A stretch of DNA of 64,000 nt. It comes from an uncultured Gammaproteobacteria bacterium. Its GTDB lineage: Bacteria; Pseudomonadota; Gammaproteobacteria; Arenicellales; Poriferihabitantaceae. The position numbers and the translations under genes are program-made. Below the pieces are notes generated by a model. It made no database searches and was not told the origin of the DNA. It was given only the letters and a program-made list of their open reading frames with translations. Numbering within the stretch: position 1 is the stretch's first letter; every line of letters begins with the position of its first letter. Of this stretch, positions 34,623 to 44,137 are shown in pieces. Location: NCBI GenBank assembly GCA_947259885.1, contig CAMYNW010000027.1, positions 1-64,000 of the forward strand, in the 5' to 3' direction.

Positions 34623-36701
34623 ATGGGAAATAGCGTCAAGTTACAACCCGGCGCCTGGTGGCAATCCTTAATAATGCTCGCCATGGGTGCTGTACTAGTA
34701 ACCGGATGCGGACCCGGAGTTCGCCCCTTGCCAGATTCATCACAGATTATCGTGCAGGACGCGAACACTTCAGGGGATGGAGATACCTCGACTGTTCTGA
34801 CTCAAGGATTGGATCCGGAGCAGGCGTTTCAGGGGCAGCAGATAGATAGTGAGAACCCTTGGGAGCTTGTGATCAGGGCTGATCAGGCGCCTACGGATCT
34901 GGCCTCTGATTTGCGACTGTCGGCGGTGGCAGGATTCCTTGAAATCCAGGACTATACCGAGGCTGAAACCCAAGCGAATTACCTGATCGATGTTTATCTC
35001 GAACCAGGCCAGCAACGGCAGTTAAAGCTACTGCGCGGACGCATCGCGCAAGGACTAGGTCAGCACCAGACCGCGATTCAGTTTTTACAGCCGCTCAGGA
35101 GCGACCCATCCCTCACCAGCGAGAGCAGGGCTCTGGTGCTACTGGTGCTATCTGATGCTCAACTTTCGCTTGACCGGCGTATCGATGCTCTGATCAGCCT
35201 ATTCAGACGAGACCCACTACTCGAACTCGATAGCCAACTCATTAACCAGCAGCGGATTCTCAACTTACTTCGCAGCCTGACTTCACTCGAACAGTCACTA
35301 TTACAACAGACCGTTACAAATAATGGTTTACCTGCATATCTTGCGGATGGCTGGATCGCCTTTCGCGTGATTGCCGATCTGCCGGATTACGAACGGGACA
35401 CTCAGCTGCTGAGCTGGCATAGCAGCTTCCCAAATCACCCTGCACGGGACCAGCTTCTAGGAGCAGGTATTACGATCCCGCTTGAACAATTTAATCATGT
35501 TGTATTGCTGTTACCGTTGACTTCGCCGTTTGGCAACGCCGCACAAGCTTTCTATGACGGATTTATAGACGCCTACAACCAGGATAACAGCGTCTATAAA
35601 CCGAGCATCAGCCTACACGATATTGGAGAAGACCCTGGTCTGACCCCGTTCTACTACCAGTCGGCAGTCGCTGAGGGAGCGGATTTTGTTGTGGGCCCGC
35701 TGGGAAAAGCCGCGACCAATAGTTTACTAAACGGAAATCCGCCGGCGTTGCCAACACTGGTTCTGGCAGACATTAATCCTGAGCATTCAGCACCCAATCT
35801 ATACGGCATCAGTCTGTCGCCAGAGTTTGAAGCTCTGCAGGTCGCGCAACGCGCATTTAATGACGGCCATCGTCAGGCAGCAATTTTTCGCAGTTCGACA
35901 ACTTGGGGGGATCGCGCTGCAAATGCATTCACCGATGCCTGGATTGAGCTGGGTGGTTCGATAGTCTCCAACAAATCCTTTCCCGACACGATTGAAGACT
36001 ATTCTCGAATAATTCAGAAACTACTCGAGGTCAATCAAAGTGTATCCAGGGAGCGCGTTTTGAGTGCGCAGCTTGGAGTCAACCTCGAGTTCACTCCTCG
36101 ACGGAGAGATGATTTCGATATGCTGTTTTTTGCTGGCAACGCTCGCCAGGCCAGGCTCCTGGTGCCACAGTTACGCTTCTTCCAGGCGCATGACCTGCCA
36201 ATTTACGCGACCTCCAACATATTCAGCGGCGCCGTCAATCCAGCAGTGGATGCAGATCTGGACAAACTTGTATTCGGGGACATGCGCTGGATGGTTGAGA
36301 TAATCTACCCCCAGCCAGACTCATCTCAATTCTCTGAAGCTGGCTCAAATGGAGAGACAGACGCTCAAGAGTTACCGGTCACGAGTTCGGATAGTAACGA
36401 ACAGAACATCGATGAGGAACCGGCCGCATCCAAGCCAAAGCCCCAGCCGATTGCAAAAAGCCCTTACAGTTTTTCACCACTAGACCGGCTATACGCCTTG
36501 GGTCTCGAGAGCTATCACCTTATGCCCAGACTATCGGTGCTTCGCGAGGATCCATGGCAACGCTACAACGGCCAGGCATTCCAGGCCAGCATTCGCGAAG
36601 ATGGCAACATTTTGAGACATCTGGAGTGGGCAAGTTTTGAAAAAGGGCAAGTGATACTGCTCAATCGACGCCAATCAAACCAACCAGCCCTGAGCCAATG
36701 A
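34623..36701 (+). CDS. lpoA: Penicillin-binding protein activator LpoA
   Basis: An outer-membrane lipoprotein that activates the peptidoglycan synthase PBP1A. From the ATG at 34623 the protein is 692 residues, with a signal peptide ending in a lipobox (LVTGC, Cys29). A GTG at 34587 with a better AGGAA ribosome-binding site would place the Cys at 41; the choice is open. The N-terminal half is TPR-like (residues about 75-290) and the C-terminal half a periplasmic-binding-protein fold (VVLLLPLTSPFGNAAQAFYD, VVGPLGKAATNSLL). A low-complexity linker (about 570-600) interrupts the C-terminal domain. It overlaps yraN by four bases. Confidence 0.93.
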   Translation: MGNSVKLQPGAWWQSLIMLAMGAVLVTGCGPGVRPLPDSSQIIVQDANTSGDGDTSTVLTQGLDPEQAFQGQQIDSENPWELVIRADQAPTDLASDLRLSAVAGFLEIQDYTEAETQANYLIDVYLEPGQQRQLKLLRGRIAQGLGQHQTAIQFLQPLRSDPSLTSESRALVLLVLSDAQLSLDRRIDALISLFRRDPLLELDSQLINQQRILNLLRSLTSLEQSLLQQTVTNNGLPAYLADGWIAFRVIADLPDYERDTQLLSWHSSFPNHPARDQLLGAGITIPLEQFNHVVLLLPLTSPFGNAAQAFYDGFIDAYNQDNSVYKPSISLHDIGEDPGLTPFYYQSAVAEGADFVVGPLGKAATNSLLNGNPPALPTLVLADINPEHSAPNLYGISLSPEFEALQVAQRAFNDGHRQAAIFRSSTTWGDRAANAFTDAWIELGGSIVSNKSFPDTIEDYSRIIQKLLEVNQSVSRERVLSAQLGVNLEFTPRRRDDFDMLFFAGNARQARLLVPQLRFFQAHDLPIYATSNIFSGAVNPAVDADLDKLVFGDMRWMVEIIYPQPDSSQFSEAGSNGETDAQELPVTSSDSNEQNIDEEPAASKPKPQPIAKSPYSFSPLDRLYALGLESYHLMPRLSVLREDPWQRYNGQAFQASIREDGNILRHLEWASFEKGQVILLNRRQSNQPALSQ

Positions 36702-37087
36702 GTGCGACACGGTCTACCACAGCGTCTTTTCCGCGAAACTCTGTGGAGCGCGGTAAAGAGGTCGAAGATTTTGCTCTGCGTTATCTGGAGAGGGAGAAAT
36801 TCAGGCTGCTCGAGCGTAATTTTCACTGCAAGGGCGGAGAACTCGATCTGATCATGACGGATCGAGACGAACTGGTATTTGTCGAGGTGCGCTATCGAGG
36901 CTCAGTAGACTTTGGAGACGGTATTGAAAGTGTTGACCGCCACAAACAACGCAAACTCCGAATTGCTGCAGAGACCTGGCTGCAACGAAATCCTCAGATC
37001 ACATTCCGCGGTTGTCGTTTTGATGTAATTTCGGTTTCTGGAAAAAGTCCCAATTATCAGATCGAATGGGTCGACGATGCATTTTGA
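36698..37087 (+). CDS. yraN: UPF0102/YraN-family nuclease-fold protein
   Basis: A 129-residue protein with the restriction-endonuclease-like core RNFHCKGGELDLIMTDRDEL and FVEVRYRG (the E-x-D/E-V-K-like motif), then KQRKLRIAAETWLQ and RFDVISV. The biochemical role of the family is not settled; DNA processing is suggested by the fold. It overlaps the lpoA stop (ATGA) and precedes diaA, as in E. coli. Confidence 0.93.
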   Translation: MSATRSTTASFPRNSVERGKEVEDFALRYLEREKFRLLERNFHCKGGELDLIMTDRDELVFVEVRYRGSVDFGDGIESVDRHKQRKLRIAAETWLQRNPQITFRGCRFDVISVSGKSPNYQIEWVDDAF

Positions 37088-37137
37088 GTCAGATTCGAGT
37101 ATCGTTCTGCCACTTTTAAACGGAGCTCGGTTGTTCT

Positions 37138-37731
37138 ATGTCAAAGCCCGCTGATCAAGAGTTTAATGCTCTGCTAAATAGCACTATTGAGGCTATCGAA
37201 AGCGCGCGCCATCTTGCGCCAAAAGTCGTTGCAGCAGCGCAGATGATGTCCGAATGTCTGGATCAAGGCGGAAAGATTCTAATTTGTGGCAACGGTGGCT
37301 CTGCCGCCGACAGCCTGCATTTTTCCGGCGAATTGCTTAACAAATTTTATATCGAACGACGACCCCTGGCCGCCATCAGCCTGGCCGCCGACACCTCGAC
37401 CCTGACTTCCATTGGTAATGACGAAAGCTTCGATATGATCTTCAGCAAACAGGTTCAAGCGCTCGGCAAAGCTGGAGACATTCTGGTGCCGATTACCACG
37501 TCAGGAAATTCACCTAGTGTTCTCCGTGCAGCCGAGGCAGCAATTAACCAAGGGATAAAAGTGGTGAGCCTGAACGGGCGGGACGGCGGACGATTGAGTG
37601 GACTACTAGGCAACGATGATATCGATATTGTCGTACCCCACGAAAAGACTGCTCGCATACAGGAGCTACACGGTATAATCATTCATGCATTTTGCCAGTT
37701 AATCGATCAGCAATTGTTTGGAGAAAAATAG
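37138..37731 (+). CDS. diaA: SIS-domain protein DiaA/GmhA
   Basis: A 197-residue SIS (sugar isomerase) domain with ICGNGGSAADSLHFSGELLN (about 49-68) and ITTSGNSPSVLRAAEAA (about 120). The C-terminus (ARIQELHGIIIHAFCQLID) and genome position support DiaA, which binds DnaA and times replication start. The closely related phosphoheptose isomerase GmhA cannot be excluded, especially as a heptose adenylyltransferase gene lies 0.7 kb downstream. Confidence 0.9.
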   Translation: MSKPADQEFNALLNSTIEAIESARHLAPKVVAAAQMMSECLDQGGKILICGNGGSAADSLHFSGELLNKFYIERRPLAAISLAADTSTLTSIGNDESFDMIFSKQVQALGKAGDILVPITTSGNSPSVLRAAEAAINQGIKVVSLNGRDGGRLSGLLGNDDIDIVVPHEKTARIQELHGIIIHAFCQLIDQQLFGEK

Positions 37732-37732
37732 T

Positions 37733-38338
37733 ATGAAATGGTTTGTCAATCCAGGACCCCGCCTCAAAGGCATTAGCCTGAGCCTGCTGATTCTGTTCGG
37801 CGCCGAAGCGCTTACGGCATGTGTGCCGGTGTTGGTGGTGGGTGCTACAGTCACAGCGGTCAACGTAGCCACCGATCGCAGGACAGTGGGTCGAAATCTG
37901 GACGACAATAGTCTTGAGCTGAATATTCGCGCAGAAGTTTTACAAGACGGCACGCTTAAAGGCACCAATGTCAGCGTAACCGCGATTAACGGTATCGTGT
38001 TACTCACGGGGGAAGTCAGTACAGATGCGCAACGCACTCATGCCACTAAGCTGGCCAAGCAGGATAGCCGAACGCTTACAGTTGTGAACGAGCTTCAGCT
38101 CGCTGGAAAAACCAGTATTACCAGTCGCGCCAATGACTCCTTTATCACCGGTCAGGTCAAGACAGAGCTTATTAGATCCAAGGAAGTGGGTGCCAACGTA
38201 ATCAAAGTCGTAACCGAGGGGGGCAAGGTGTATCTGTTAGGCCTGGTTACTCGCGCCGAAGCAGATGCGGCAGTAGCCGCAGCTCAATCGGTAGGAGGCG
38301 TTACGCACATCGTCAAAGTCTTCGAATATATTAAGTGA
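37733..38338 (+). CDS. dolP: BON-domain outer-membrane lipoprotein DolP
   Basis: About 201 residues from the ATG at 37733, two bases after diaA; a frame from 37718 would overlap diaA. A signal peptide ends in ALTAC (lipobox). Two BON domains follow (EVLQDGTLKGTNVSVTAING and VKTELIRSKEVGANVIKVVT), which bind phospholipid. DolP (YraP) localises to the division site and maintains outer-membrane integrity. Last gene of the lpoA-yraN-diaA-dolP cluster. Confidence 0.92.
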   Translation: MKWFVNPGPRLKGISLSLLILFGAEALTACVPVLVVGATVTAVNVATDRRTVGRNLDDNSLELNIRAEVLQDGTLKGTNVSVTAINGIVLLTGEVSTDAQRTHATKLAKQDSRTLTVVNELQLAGKTSITSRANDSFITGQVKTELIRSKEVGANVIKVVTEGGKVYLLGLVTRAEADAAVAAAQSVGGVTHIVKVFEYIK

Positions 38339-38407
38339 TAAAAACGTTCAAGCGCCGGTCTACCCTGCGGTTTTAGTACCACCGAAGCACGGTCAAAGCT
38401 CGATCTC

Positions 38408-38899
38408 TTGCACTCGAAGTTATTCACAGCGACCTGGCCCGATCATCAACAGGAGTTGGTGAAATGGGTAAACGCGCTGCCGAGACCTTTAGTCTTTACT
38501 AACGGTTGCTTTGATATCTTGCATCGTGGCCATGTGACCTACCTTGCTGAAGCGGCCGCATTCGGGAGCACGCTACTGGTGGCGGTGAATGACGATGCCT
38601 CGGTCAGGGCACAGCAAAAAGGTAAAGATCGCCCTATCAACCCACTTCAGGATCGCATGATAATTCTGGCAGCGTTGGAATCAGTGAACGCCGTGGTTTC
38701 ATTTGGTGAAGACACTCCGCTCGACCTCATCAGCCTGTTAAAACCAGAAGTCCTGGTCAAAGGCGGGGACTGGTTGCCAGATCAGATTGTCGGCGCCCGC
38801 GAAGTCGAGGGCTGGGGCGGCACAGTGCAATCCATTCCTTTCGCTGTTGAACGCTCAACTACCGCCCTGCTGGATCGGATCCGTAAATCACGCGATTAA
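38408..38899 (+). CDS. rfaE2: Heptose 1-phosphate adenylyltransferase (RfaE2/HldE C-domain)
   Basis: A 163-residue nucleotidyltransferase with the HxGH motif in FTNGCFDILHRGHVTYLAEA. It activates D-beta-D-heptose 1-phosphate to ADP-heptose for lipopolysaccharide inner core. It corresponds to the C-terminal domain of E. coli HldE as a separate protein, so a kinase gene (RfaE1) should exist elsewhere. The frame begins with a TTG at 38408; no ATG is found before the catalytic motif. Confidence 0.9.
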   Translation: MHSKLFTATWPDHQQELVKWVNALPRPLVFTNGCFDILHRGHVTYLAEAAAFGSTLLVAVNDDASVRAQQKGKDRPINPLQDRMIILAALESVNAVVSFGEDTPLDLISLLKPEVLVKGGDWLPDQIVGAREVEGWGGTVQSIPFAVERSTTALLDRIRKSRD

Positions 38900-38901
38900 C
38901 T

Positions 38902-39342
38902 TTACCACTTCCCGGTATTTTCCATCGAAGCCCACGGCTCAGCCGGCTCCAGGGCATCTCCATGCTGCAACAGCTCGATTGAAATATTATCAGGAGATCT
39001 GACAAATGCCATGCGTCCGTCCCTCGGTGGTCGATTGATGATTACGCCCGCATCCATCAATCTTTGACATGTTTGATAAATATCACCGACACGAAATGCC
39101 AGATGGCCAAAATTTCGACCCTCCGTATATTTTTCCGGGTCCCAATTGTGAGTTAATTCAAGAACCGGCGCTCTCTCATCTTGCGCACGGCCTTCGTCTT
39201 CCGGGGCCGCCAGAAAGCAAAGGGTAAACCTTCCGCCTTCATAATCGTTGCGACTGATTTTCACCATCCCAAGTTTGTCACAGTAAAAATTTAGTGATTG
39301 TTCGAGATCAGTGACTCGAACCATTGTATGCAGATATTTCAT
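38902..39342 (-). CDS. gloA: Lactoylglutathione lyase (glyoxalase I)
   Basis: A 146-residue VOC-fold enzyme: [20 protein letters not shown] with the first metal His, ELTHNWD with the first Glu, [19 protein letters not shown] with the second His, and DNISIELLQ with the last Glu. It converts the glutathione hemithioacetal of methylglyoxal into S-lactoylglutathione. It ends three bases from the rfaE2 stop on the other strand. Confidence 0.95.
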   Translation of the reverse strand: MKYLHTMVRVTDLEQSLNFYCDKLGMVKISRNDYEGGRFTLCFLAAPEDEGRAQDERAPVLELTHNWDPEKYTEGRNFGHLAFRVGDIYQTCQRLMDAGVIINRPPRDGRMAFVRSPDNISIELLQHGDALEPAEPWASMENTGKW

Positions 39343-39364
39343 TTAATTCCTCAATTTAATCTAG

Positions 39365-39529
39365 GGAGCCTCTGATTAAAACTGGACGAATCATGTTGAG
39401 ATTTAAAATGATCGAGTTCGAGGCGGGAAACGCACGTAATAGCAGGGCTATTGCGAAGCGAAGCTTGCCAACGAAGAAATAGGTCATTTTGGGCTCAAAT
39501 TGATCGTTCATGTTTTGATCAGAGGTTCC
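39365..39529. mobile_element. MITE-like element
   Basis: 165 bases between two CTAG tetramers (39361-39364 and 39530-39533), with terminal inverted repeats GGAGCCTCTGATTAAAAC and GGAACCTCTGATCAAAAC (complement of the right end), matching at 16 of 18 positions. No ORF of note. A 4-bp CTAG duplication fits IS5-type transposases, which are not in the window. The right CTAG supplies the slyX stop codon. Confidence 0.65.
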
Positions 39530-39739
39530 CTAGTAGTGTGGCGGTCGCTCAGCGTGTAAAGACACCTCACCGCTATCTTCGTATTTAGTTAACTTCTGAT
39601 CCAGCAGTTTTAATTGCCCTTTCAACAGATCGATTTGCTGTTGCTGATCGCGAAATAAATCACTGTATTGCTCCAACAAATGCTCGTGCTCCATCACCAG
39701 TAATTGTAGTCGCCTGACTTCTTCTTCGATTTCTTCCAT
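39530..39739 (-). CDS. slyX: SlyX family protein
   Basis: A 69-residue coiled-coil protein with heptad-like Leu spacing (LQLLVMEHEHLLEQYSDLF, QIDLLKGQLKLLDQKL) and the hallmark C-terminus PPHY followed directly by the stop. E. coli slyX sits beside slyD; the molecular role is unknown. The stop TAG lies in the CTAG of the adjoining MITE-like element, so the insertion left the protein intact. Confidence 0.93.
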   Translation of the reverse strand: MEEIEEEVRRLQLLVMEHEHLLEQYSDLFRDQQQQIDLLKGQLKLLDQKLTKYEDSGEVSLHAERPPHY

Positions 39740-39751
39740 GGTCTCGATTAA

Positions 39752-40726
39752 TTAATGGGGTCCAAAGGAAACCTCGAAAAAGTGCAACCAGTTCAATCCC
39801 ATGATTTTTTCGACCTCCTGTTCGGTAAAGCCTTTTTGACGCAATCCTTGCGCGATATCGGCGTAATGGGTTGAATTGGCAAACCAGTCTGGCTGCTGGG
39901 GGAATCCAGCCTGGGTCGCTGAACCTTCTCCATAGTCCCTAGCCTTGCTCCAGCGGCCGTTGCGCATCCATTCTACTACTGAATCCGGCTGATCCTGACA
40001 CAGATCCGAACCAATGCCGATTTGATCAACCCCCATGATCTCGGCAGTATCCGCCACCATCTCACAGAATTCTTCAAGACTGCACTCTGGTCCGTTTTTC
40101 AGGTGAAATGGATACAGGCTGAAACCCAGCATGCCGCCACTGTCTCCCAAAGCTTTTAAGACCTCGTTAGACTTATTTCGAAGAGCAGGTTCAAAGAACG
40201 TTGGATTAGCGTGGGTGATCGCGATCGGTCGCTGTGATAATTCAATTGCCTCCAGGGTCGATCGTTCAGCGCTGTGAGACATATCCACAACCATACCAAC
40301 TCGATTCATTTCCCGGACCACCTGTCTGCCAAAACGCGTGATGCCCGGATCATTCTTTTCATAGCAACCGGTCGCCAGCAGACTTTGATTATTGTAACTG
40401 AGCTGCATAAACCGGACCCCGAGAGAATAAAATATTTCCACTAATGAAAAGTCATCCTCTATCGGAGAACAGTTTTGAAATCCGAACATCACACCGGTCT
40501 TTCCGGCCTGCCTGGCTAAGGCGATATCTTCCGCACTGCCCACGCGCATGATCAGGTCCCCGTGTTGCTCGAAAAGCTGGTTCCACTTGCCTATATTGCG
40601 CAGTGTCTCAAGGGCAGTCTCGTGATAGGCGATGGTGACATGGACACAGTCGAGTTCTCCTTCGCGCATCTGTCTGAAGATCTCCGAACTCCACCTGGAA
40701 TACTGCAAAGCATCAATGGTAATCAT
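39752..40726 (-). CDS. M19-family dipeptidase-like protein
   Basis: A 324-residue (beta/alpha)8 protein of the renal dipeptidase family. The second half has the usual metal-site segments VVDMSHSAERSTLEAIE, PIAITHANPTFFEP and IGIGSDL. The N-terminal His-x-Asp (normally DGHND) is absent (ITIDALQYSRW), and the bridging Glu segment reads MFGFQNCSPIEDD with Gln where Glu is expected. This pattern, with QLSYNNQSL, marks a subfamily that may be a mono-metal hydrolase with another substrate. It overlaps the aldehyde dehydrogenase gene by one base, so both act in one pathway. Confidence 0.85.
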   Translation of the reverse strand: MITIDALQYSRWSSEIFRQMREGELDCVHVTIAYHETALETLRNIGKWNQLFEQHGDLIMRVGSAEDIALARQAGKTGVMFGFQNCSPIEDDFSLVEIFYSLGVRFMQLSYNNQSLLATGCYEKNDPGITRFGRQVVREMNRVGMVVDMSHSAERSTLEAIELSQRPIAITHANPTFFEPALRNKSNEVLKALGDSGGMLGFSLYPFHLKNGPECSLEEFCEMVADTAEIMGVDQIGIGSDLCQDQPDSVVEWMRNGRWSKARDYGEGSATQAGFPQQPDWFANSTHYADIAQGLRQKGFTEQEVEKIMGLNWLHFFEVSFGPH

Positions 40727-42165
40727 CAGTCCGCCTTAATGTAAGCGGTCTTGACCTGAGTGTAAAACTCCGCAGCATATTGGCCCTGTTCACGAGACCC
40801 GAAACTGGAATTTTTGCGGCCACCAAAGGGAACATGGTAGTCAGTGCCAGAGGTGGGCAAATTAACCATTACACAGCCAGTCCTGGAGTTTTTGCGAAAG
40901 TGCGTTGCCCGAGCAAGCGAAGTAGTAATAATGCTCGAGGTCAATCCAAATTCTGTTTCATTGGCAAGCGAAAGTGCATGATCGTAATCATCTGCTTTGA
41001 TCACGCAGGTCACCGGGCCAAACACCTCTTCGCGGTTTAACCGCATATCGTTATCACCGTTAACAAACAAAGCAGGCTGCATATAGTGACCCGGAGTCTT
41101 TCTCTCGAGAGTCTCGCCACCACATATCAGCTCAGCACCTTCTGCCTTGCCAATTTCCAGATAAGAAAGATTCTGGGCCAATTGTTTGTCATCAACTGCG
41201 GGACCGATTTGCGAATCTGCATCCAGCGCATGTCCAATGGTCAACGCCTCCATACCTTTTTGAATCCGCGCCACAAACTCATCGTGCACTCCTTTAGTTA
41301 CAATTAGACGTGAAGAAGCCGTACATTTCTGGCCCATACTAAAAAATGAGCCGTTTAATGCACAAGCCACGGCGGTATCCATATCGGCATCATCCATCAC
41401 CACCAGCGGGTTCTTGCTACCCATTTCCATCTGCAGCTTGGTTAGATTTACCGCCGCCGCCTGTGCAATACGACGACCCGTGTGCAACGAGCCGGTAAAG
41501 GTGATCGCATCAATGTCCGGTGCATTGATCATCGCCTCACCGACCTTGCTGCCAGACCCAAGCACCATGTTGACCAGGCCTTTAGGCAATTCACTTTGAT
41601 CGATGATCTGCATCAACGCCACCGCACTGGCCGGGGTCAGATTAGCAGGCTTCCAAACCACACCATTGCCGTATGCGATTGCCGGAGCGAGCTTCCAGGA
41701 CGGCAGCGCGGTAGGGAAATTCCAGGGCGTGATGACGCCGACCACCCCAATTGGTTCGCGGCTGACCAATACCTCTACTCCGGGCCGAGTGGATTCCGAA
41801 AGATCCCCCATCTGCCGTAATACTTCGGCTCCATAAAAAGTAAAAAACTGCCCTGCTCGATAAACTTCGCCCTTTCCCTCGGGCAATGTCTTGCCCTCCT
41901 CACGGCTGAGCAACTCACCAAGTTCAGCCGAGCGCCCCATCAACTGCGAGCCGATGTACATGAGCGCGTTATATCTTTGCTCCAGGCCGCTGCGCGCCCA
42001 TTCAATCTGAGCCATTCGCGCCGCATCAATTGCCTGTACTACCTGGTCGACGCCGGCCTGTGCATAGTTACCGATGATATCCCGTGTATCGGATGGATTG
42101 ATGTTGTCTTGACTGGACTCTCCATCGAGCCACTGACCGCCGATATAGTTACGGGATTCGTTCAT
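40726..42165 (-). CDS. NAD(P)+-dependent aldehyde dehydrogenase
   Basis: A 479-residue ALDH. VITPWNFPTALPSWKLAPAI is the cofactor-binding start, FTGSLHTGRRI the nucleotide loop, LQMEMGSKNPLVV carries the general-base Glu and SMGQKCTASSRLIV the nucleophilic Cys. It resembles alpha-ketoglutaric semialdehyde or similar semialdehyde dehydrogenases; the substrate is not determinable. It is the first gene of the pair with the M19-like hydrolase. Confidence 0.92.
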   Translation of the reverse strand: MNESRNYIGGQWLDGESSQDNINPSDTRDIIGNYAQAGVDQVVQAIDAARMAQIEWARSGLEQRYNALMYIGSQLMGRSAELGELLSREEGKTLPEGKGEVYRAGQFFTFYGAEVLRQMGDLSESTRPGVEVLVSREPIGVVGVITPWNFPTALPSWKLAPAIAYGNGVVWKPANLTPASAVALMQIIDQSELPKGLVNMVLGSGSKVGEAMINAPDIDAITFTGSLHTGRRIAQAAAVNLTKLQMEMGSKNPLVVMDDADMDTAVACALNGSFFSMGQKCTASSRLIVTKGVHDEFVARIQKGMEALTIGHALDADSQIGPAVDDKQLAQNLSYLEIGKAEGAELICGGETLERKTPGHYMQPALFVNGDNDMRLNREEVFGPVTCVIKADDYDHALSLANETEFGLTSSIITTSLARATHFRKNSRTGCVMVNLPTSGTDYHVPFGGRKNSSFGSREQGQYAAEFYTQVKTAYIKAD

Positions 42166-42299
42166 GATGGATTTCTTTCTATGTGTTATTCAGATTGCGC
42201 ACAATGCAGTTTGCCGGAAACGTGCCACGACCGCGAATAGTACCGCGAATATCGAAACAAGTTAAACTCACCCGCTTCTTACAAATCGATTAATGCACC

Positions 42300-42578
42300 A
42301 TGTCTGACTCAGATGCTGACCAGTTCTATAAGCTTGCTGACTCTTTTATAAACCTTGCCAACGAACACTACCAAAAGGAGGGAGACGGTAAAGTGGGCTA
42401 TGCGATGCTTTATGCCGCGGCCCGTTTCAATGCTTTTATCGTGGCGACCACTGCTGGAGATAAAGCAGAGCTGGCTGCCGAGACCGCACCGGCAACCGAT
42501 TACTTTACCGAACAGTATCGCAAAATGTTTTCGGAAAATCTGGAAGATTATCATTCACACTTTGAGCAATACATTTAA
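42300..42578 (+). CDS. DUF3144 protein
   Basis: A 92-residue helical protein (FYKLADSFINLANEHYQK, VGYAMLYAAARFNAFIVATT) matching DUF3144, a small conserved family of proteobacteria without known function. Soluble, acidic, no signal peptide. Confidence 0.8.
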   Translation: MSDSDADQFYKLADSFINLANEHYQKEGDGKVGYAMLYAAARFNAFIVATTAGDKAELAAETAPATDYFTEQYRKMFSENLEDYHSHFEQYI

Positions 42579-42682
42579 AGTTATACTGTGAGACGGCCTT
42601 AAGTAGATACAAAATTCGATCCATGCCGGCCGGGCGGGAAGCCCTGCACAATATTTTCACTTCCGAACACTATAATAGGGTT

Positions 42683-44137
42683 ATGAAAAGCGCCGCTATC
42701 GTCTGGTTCCGAAGGGATCTGAGACTTAATGATAATCCCGCCCTTAGCTATGCCGTCGATCATCATGAACGGGTCGTATTGGCTTACATCCACGCCCCTG
42801 ACGAGGAGGCGCCATGGCAACCCGGCGCAGCAACCAGATGGTGGCTGCACTACAGCCTCACGAGTTTCCAGCGTTCGCTAACTGAGCGCGGTGCGGAGCT
42901 AATACTGAGAAGCGGCGATAGCCTGCAAAATCTGATTGCGCTTTGCTCGGAGACAGGCGCCAAGGACGTTTACTGGAACAGGTTATACGACCCGGCGATG
43001 GTGACACGGGATAGAGCGATCAAGGAAAAGCTCGCAGCGCAAGGGATTAAAGCACATAGTTATAATGGAAGTTTACTGCGTGAGCCCTGGGAGGTGCATA
43101 AGGAAGACGGATCGATGTATCGGGTCTATACGCCTTTCAGTAAAAAGTATCTCCAGATGCCGGAAATCGAGGCGCCTCTCGATCCACCGCAATCACTGCC
43201 TGCTGCCGATCACCAAGGAGTTTCGTTAAGTTTAGATCACTTGGCACTAACACCGACTATAGGCTGGGATAAGAATTTCTTCTCCTGCTGGCGTCCCGGT
43301 GAATCCGGCGCAATAGAAGCCTTACAAAAGTTCGTTGAACAGGCTCTGATGGATTATGGGGACGGCAGAGATCTACCCGCCATAGAGGGAGTTTCTCGTT
43401 TATCTCCTCACCTCCACTTTGGCGAAATATCTCCACGACAGGTCTGGCATGAAGTTAAGTTTCATGCCACCAGGCTGGCGGATGAAGGTGAGAGCGATGC
43501 GACGAATCGGACTCTGCCCTTTTTACGACAATTGATTTGGCGTGATTTTGCTCACCATATTTTATTTCATCTGCCACATACTGCGACCCGGCCATTTAAT
43601 GACAAGTTTTCTGAGTTTGAGTGGGATGACAACCAGTTCTTGCTTGAAGCGTGGCAGCGTGGGCAAACCGGTATTCCCCTGGTGGATGCCGGTATGCGAC
43701 AACTTTGGCAGACCGGCTGGATGCACAACAGGGTAAGAATGCTGGTGGCGTCGGTTCTTTCCAAAAACGGGAGGGTGCACTGGCTCGAGGGTGCCCGCTG
43801 GTTCTGGGACACATTGGTCGATGCCGATCTCGCAAATAATTCGATGGGCTGGCAGTGGACGGCAGGATGTGGTGTCGATGCAGCGCCCTACTTTCGTATT
43901 TTCAGCCCCGCTAGACAGGGAGAACGCTTCGATCCGCAGGGCAGCTATGTTAAGAAATGGGTGCCTGAACTGGCCTCGATCCCGGCCAAATATATTCACC
44001 AGCCCTGGACTGCGCCGGTAAAAATACTTGAACAATCAGGCATCATTCTAGGCAAACACTATCCAAAGCCGGTGGTAGACCTTTCGGAATCGCGAAAGGA
44101 GGCGCTTGCGCGATTCAAACGACTCAAGAATCCCTAG
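42683..44137 (+). CDS. phrB: Deoxyribodipyrimidine photolyase
   Basis: About 484 residues from the ATG at 42683 (MKSAAIVWFRRDLRLNDNPA); the longer frame from 42623 adds unrelated residues. It has the N-terminal antenna domain and the C-terminal FAD domain: FLRQLIWRDFAHHILFHLP, then GMRQLWQTGWMHNRVRMLVA and the Trp-rich DADLANNSMGWQWTAGCGVD with the electron-transfer tryptophans. It uses blue light to split cyclobutane pyrimidine dimers. Together with uvrC the window holds two UV-repair systems. Confidence 0.95.
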   Translation: MKSAAIVWFRRDLRLNDNPALSYAVDHHERVVLAYIHAPDEEAPWQPGAATRWWLHYSLTSFQRSLTERGAELILRSGDSLQNLIALCSETGAKDVYWNRLYDPAMVTRDRAIKEKLAAQGIKAHSYNGSLLREPWEVHKEDGSMYRVYTPFSKKYLQMPEIEAPLDPPQSLPAADHQGVSLSLDHLALTPTIGWDKNFFSCWRPGESGAIEALQKFVEQALMDYGDGRDLPAIEGVSRLSPHLHFGEISPRQVWHEVKFHATRLADEGESDATNRTLPFLRQLIWRDFAHHILFHLPHTATRPFNDKFSEFEWDDNQFLLEAWQRGQTGIPLVDAGMRQLWQTGWMHNRVRMLVASVLSKNGRVHWLEGARWFWDTLVDADLANNSMGWQWTAGCGVDAAPYFRIFSPARQGERFDPQGSYVKKWVPELASIPAKYIHQPWTAPVKILEQSGIILGKHYPKPVVDLSESRKEALARFKRLKNP

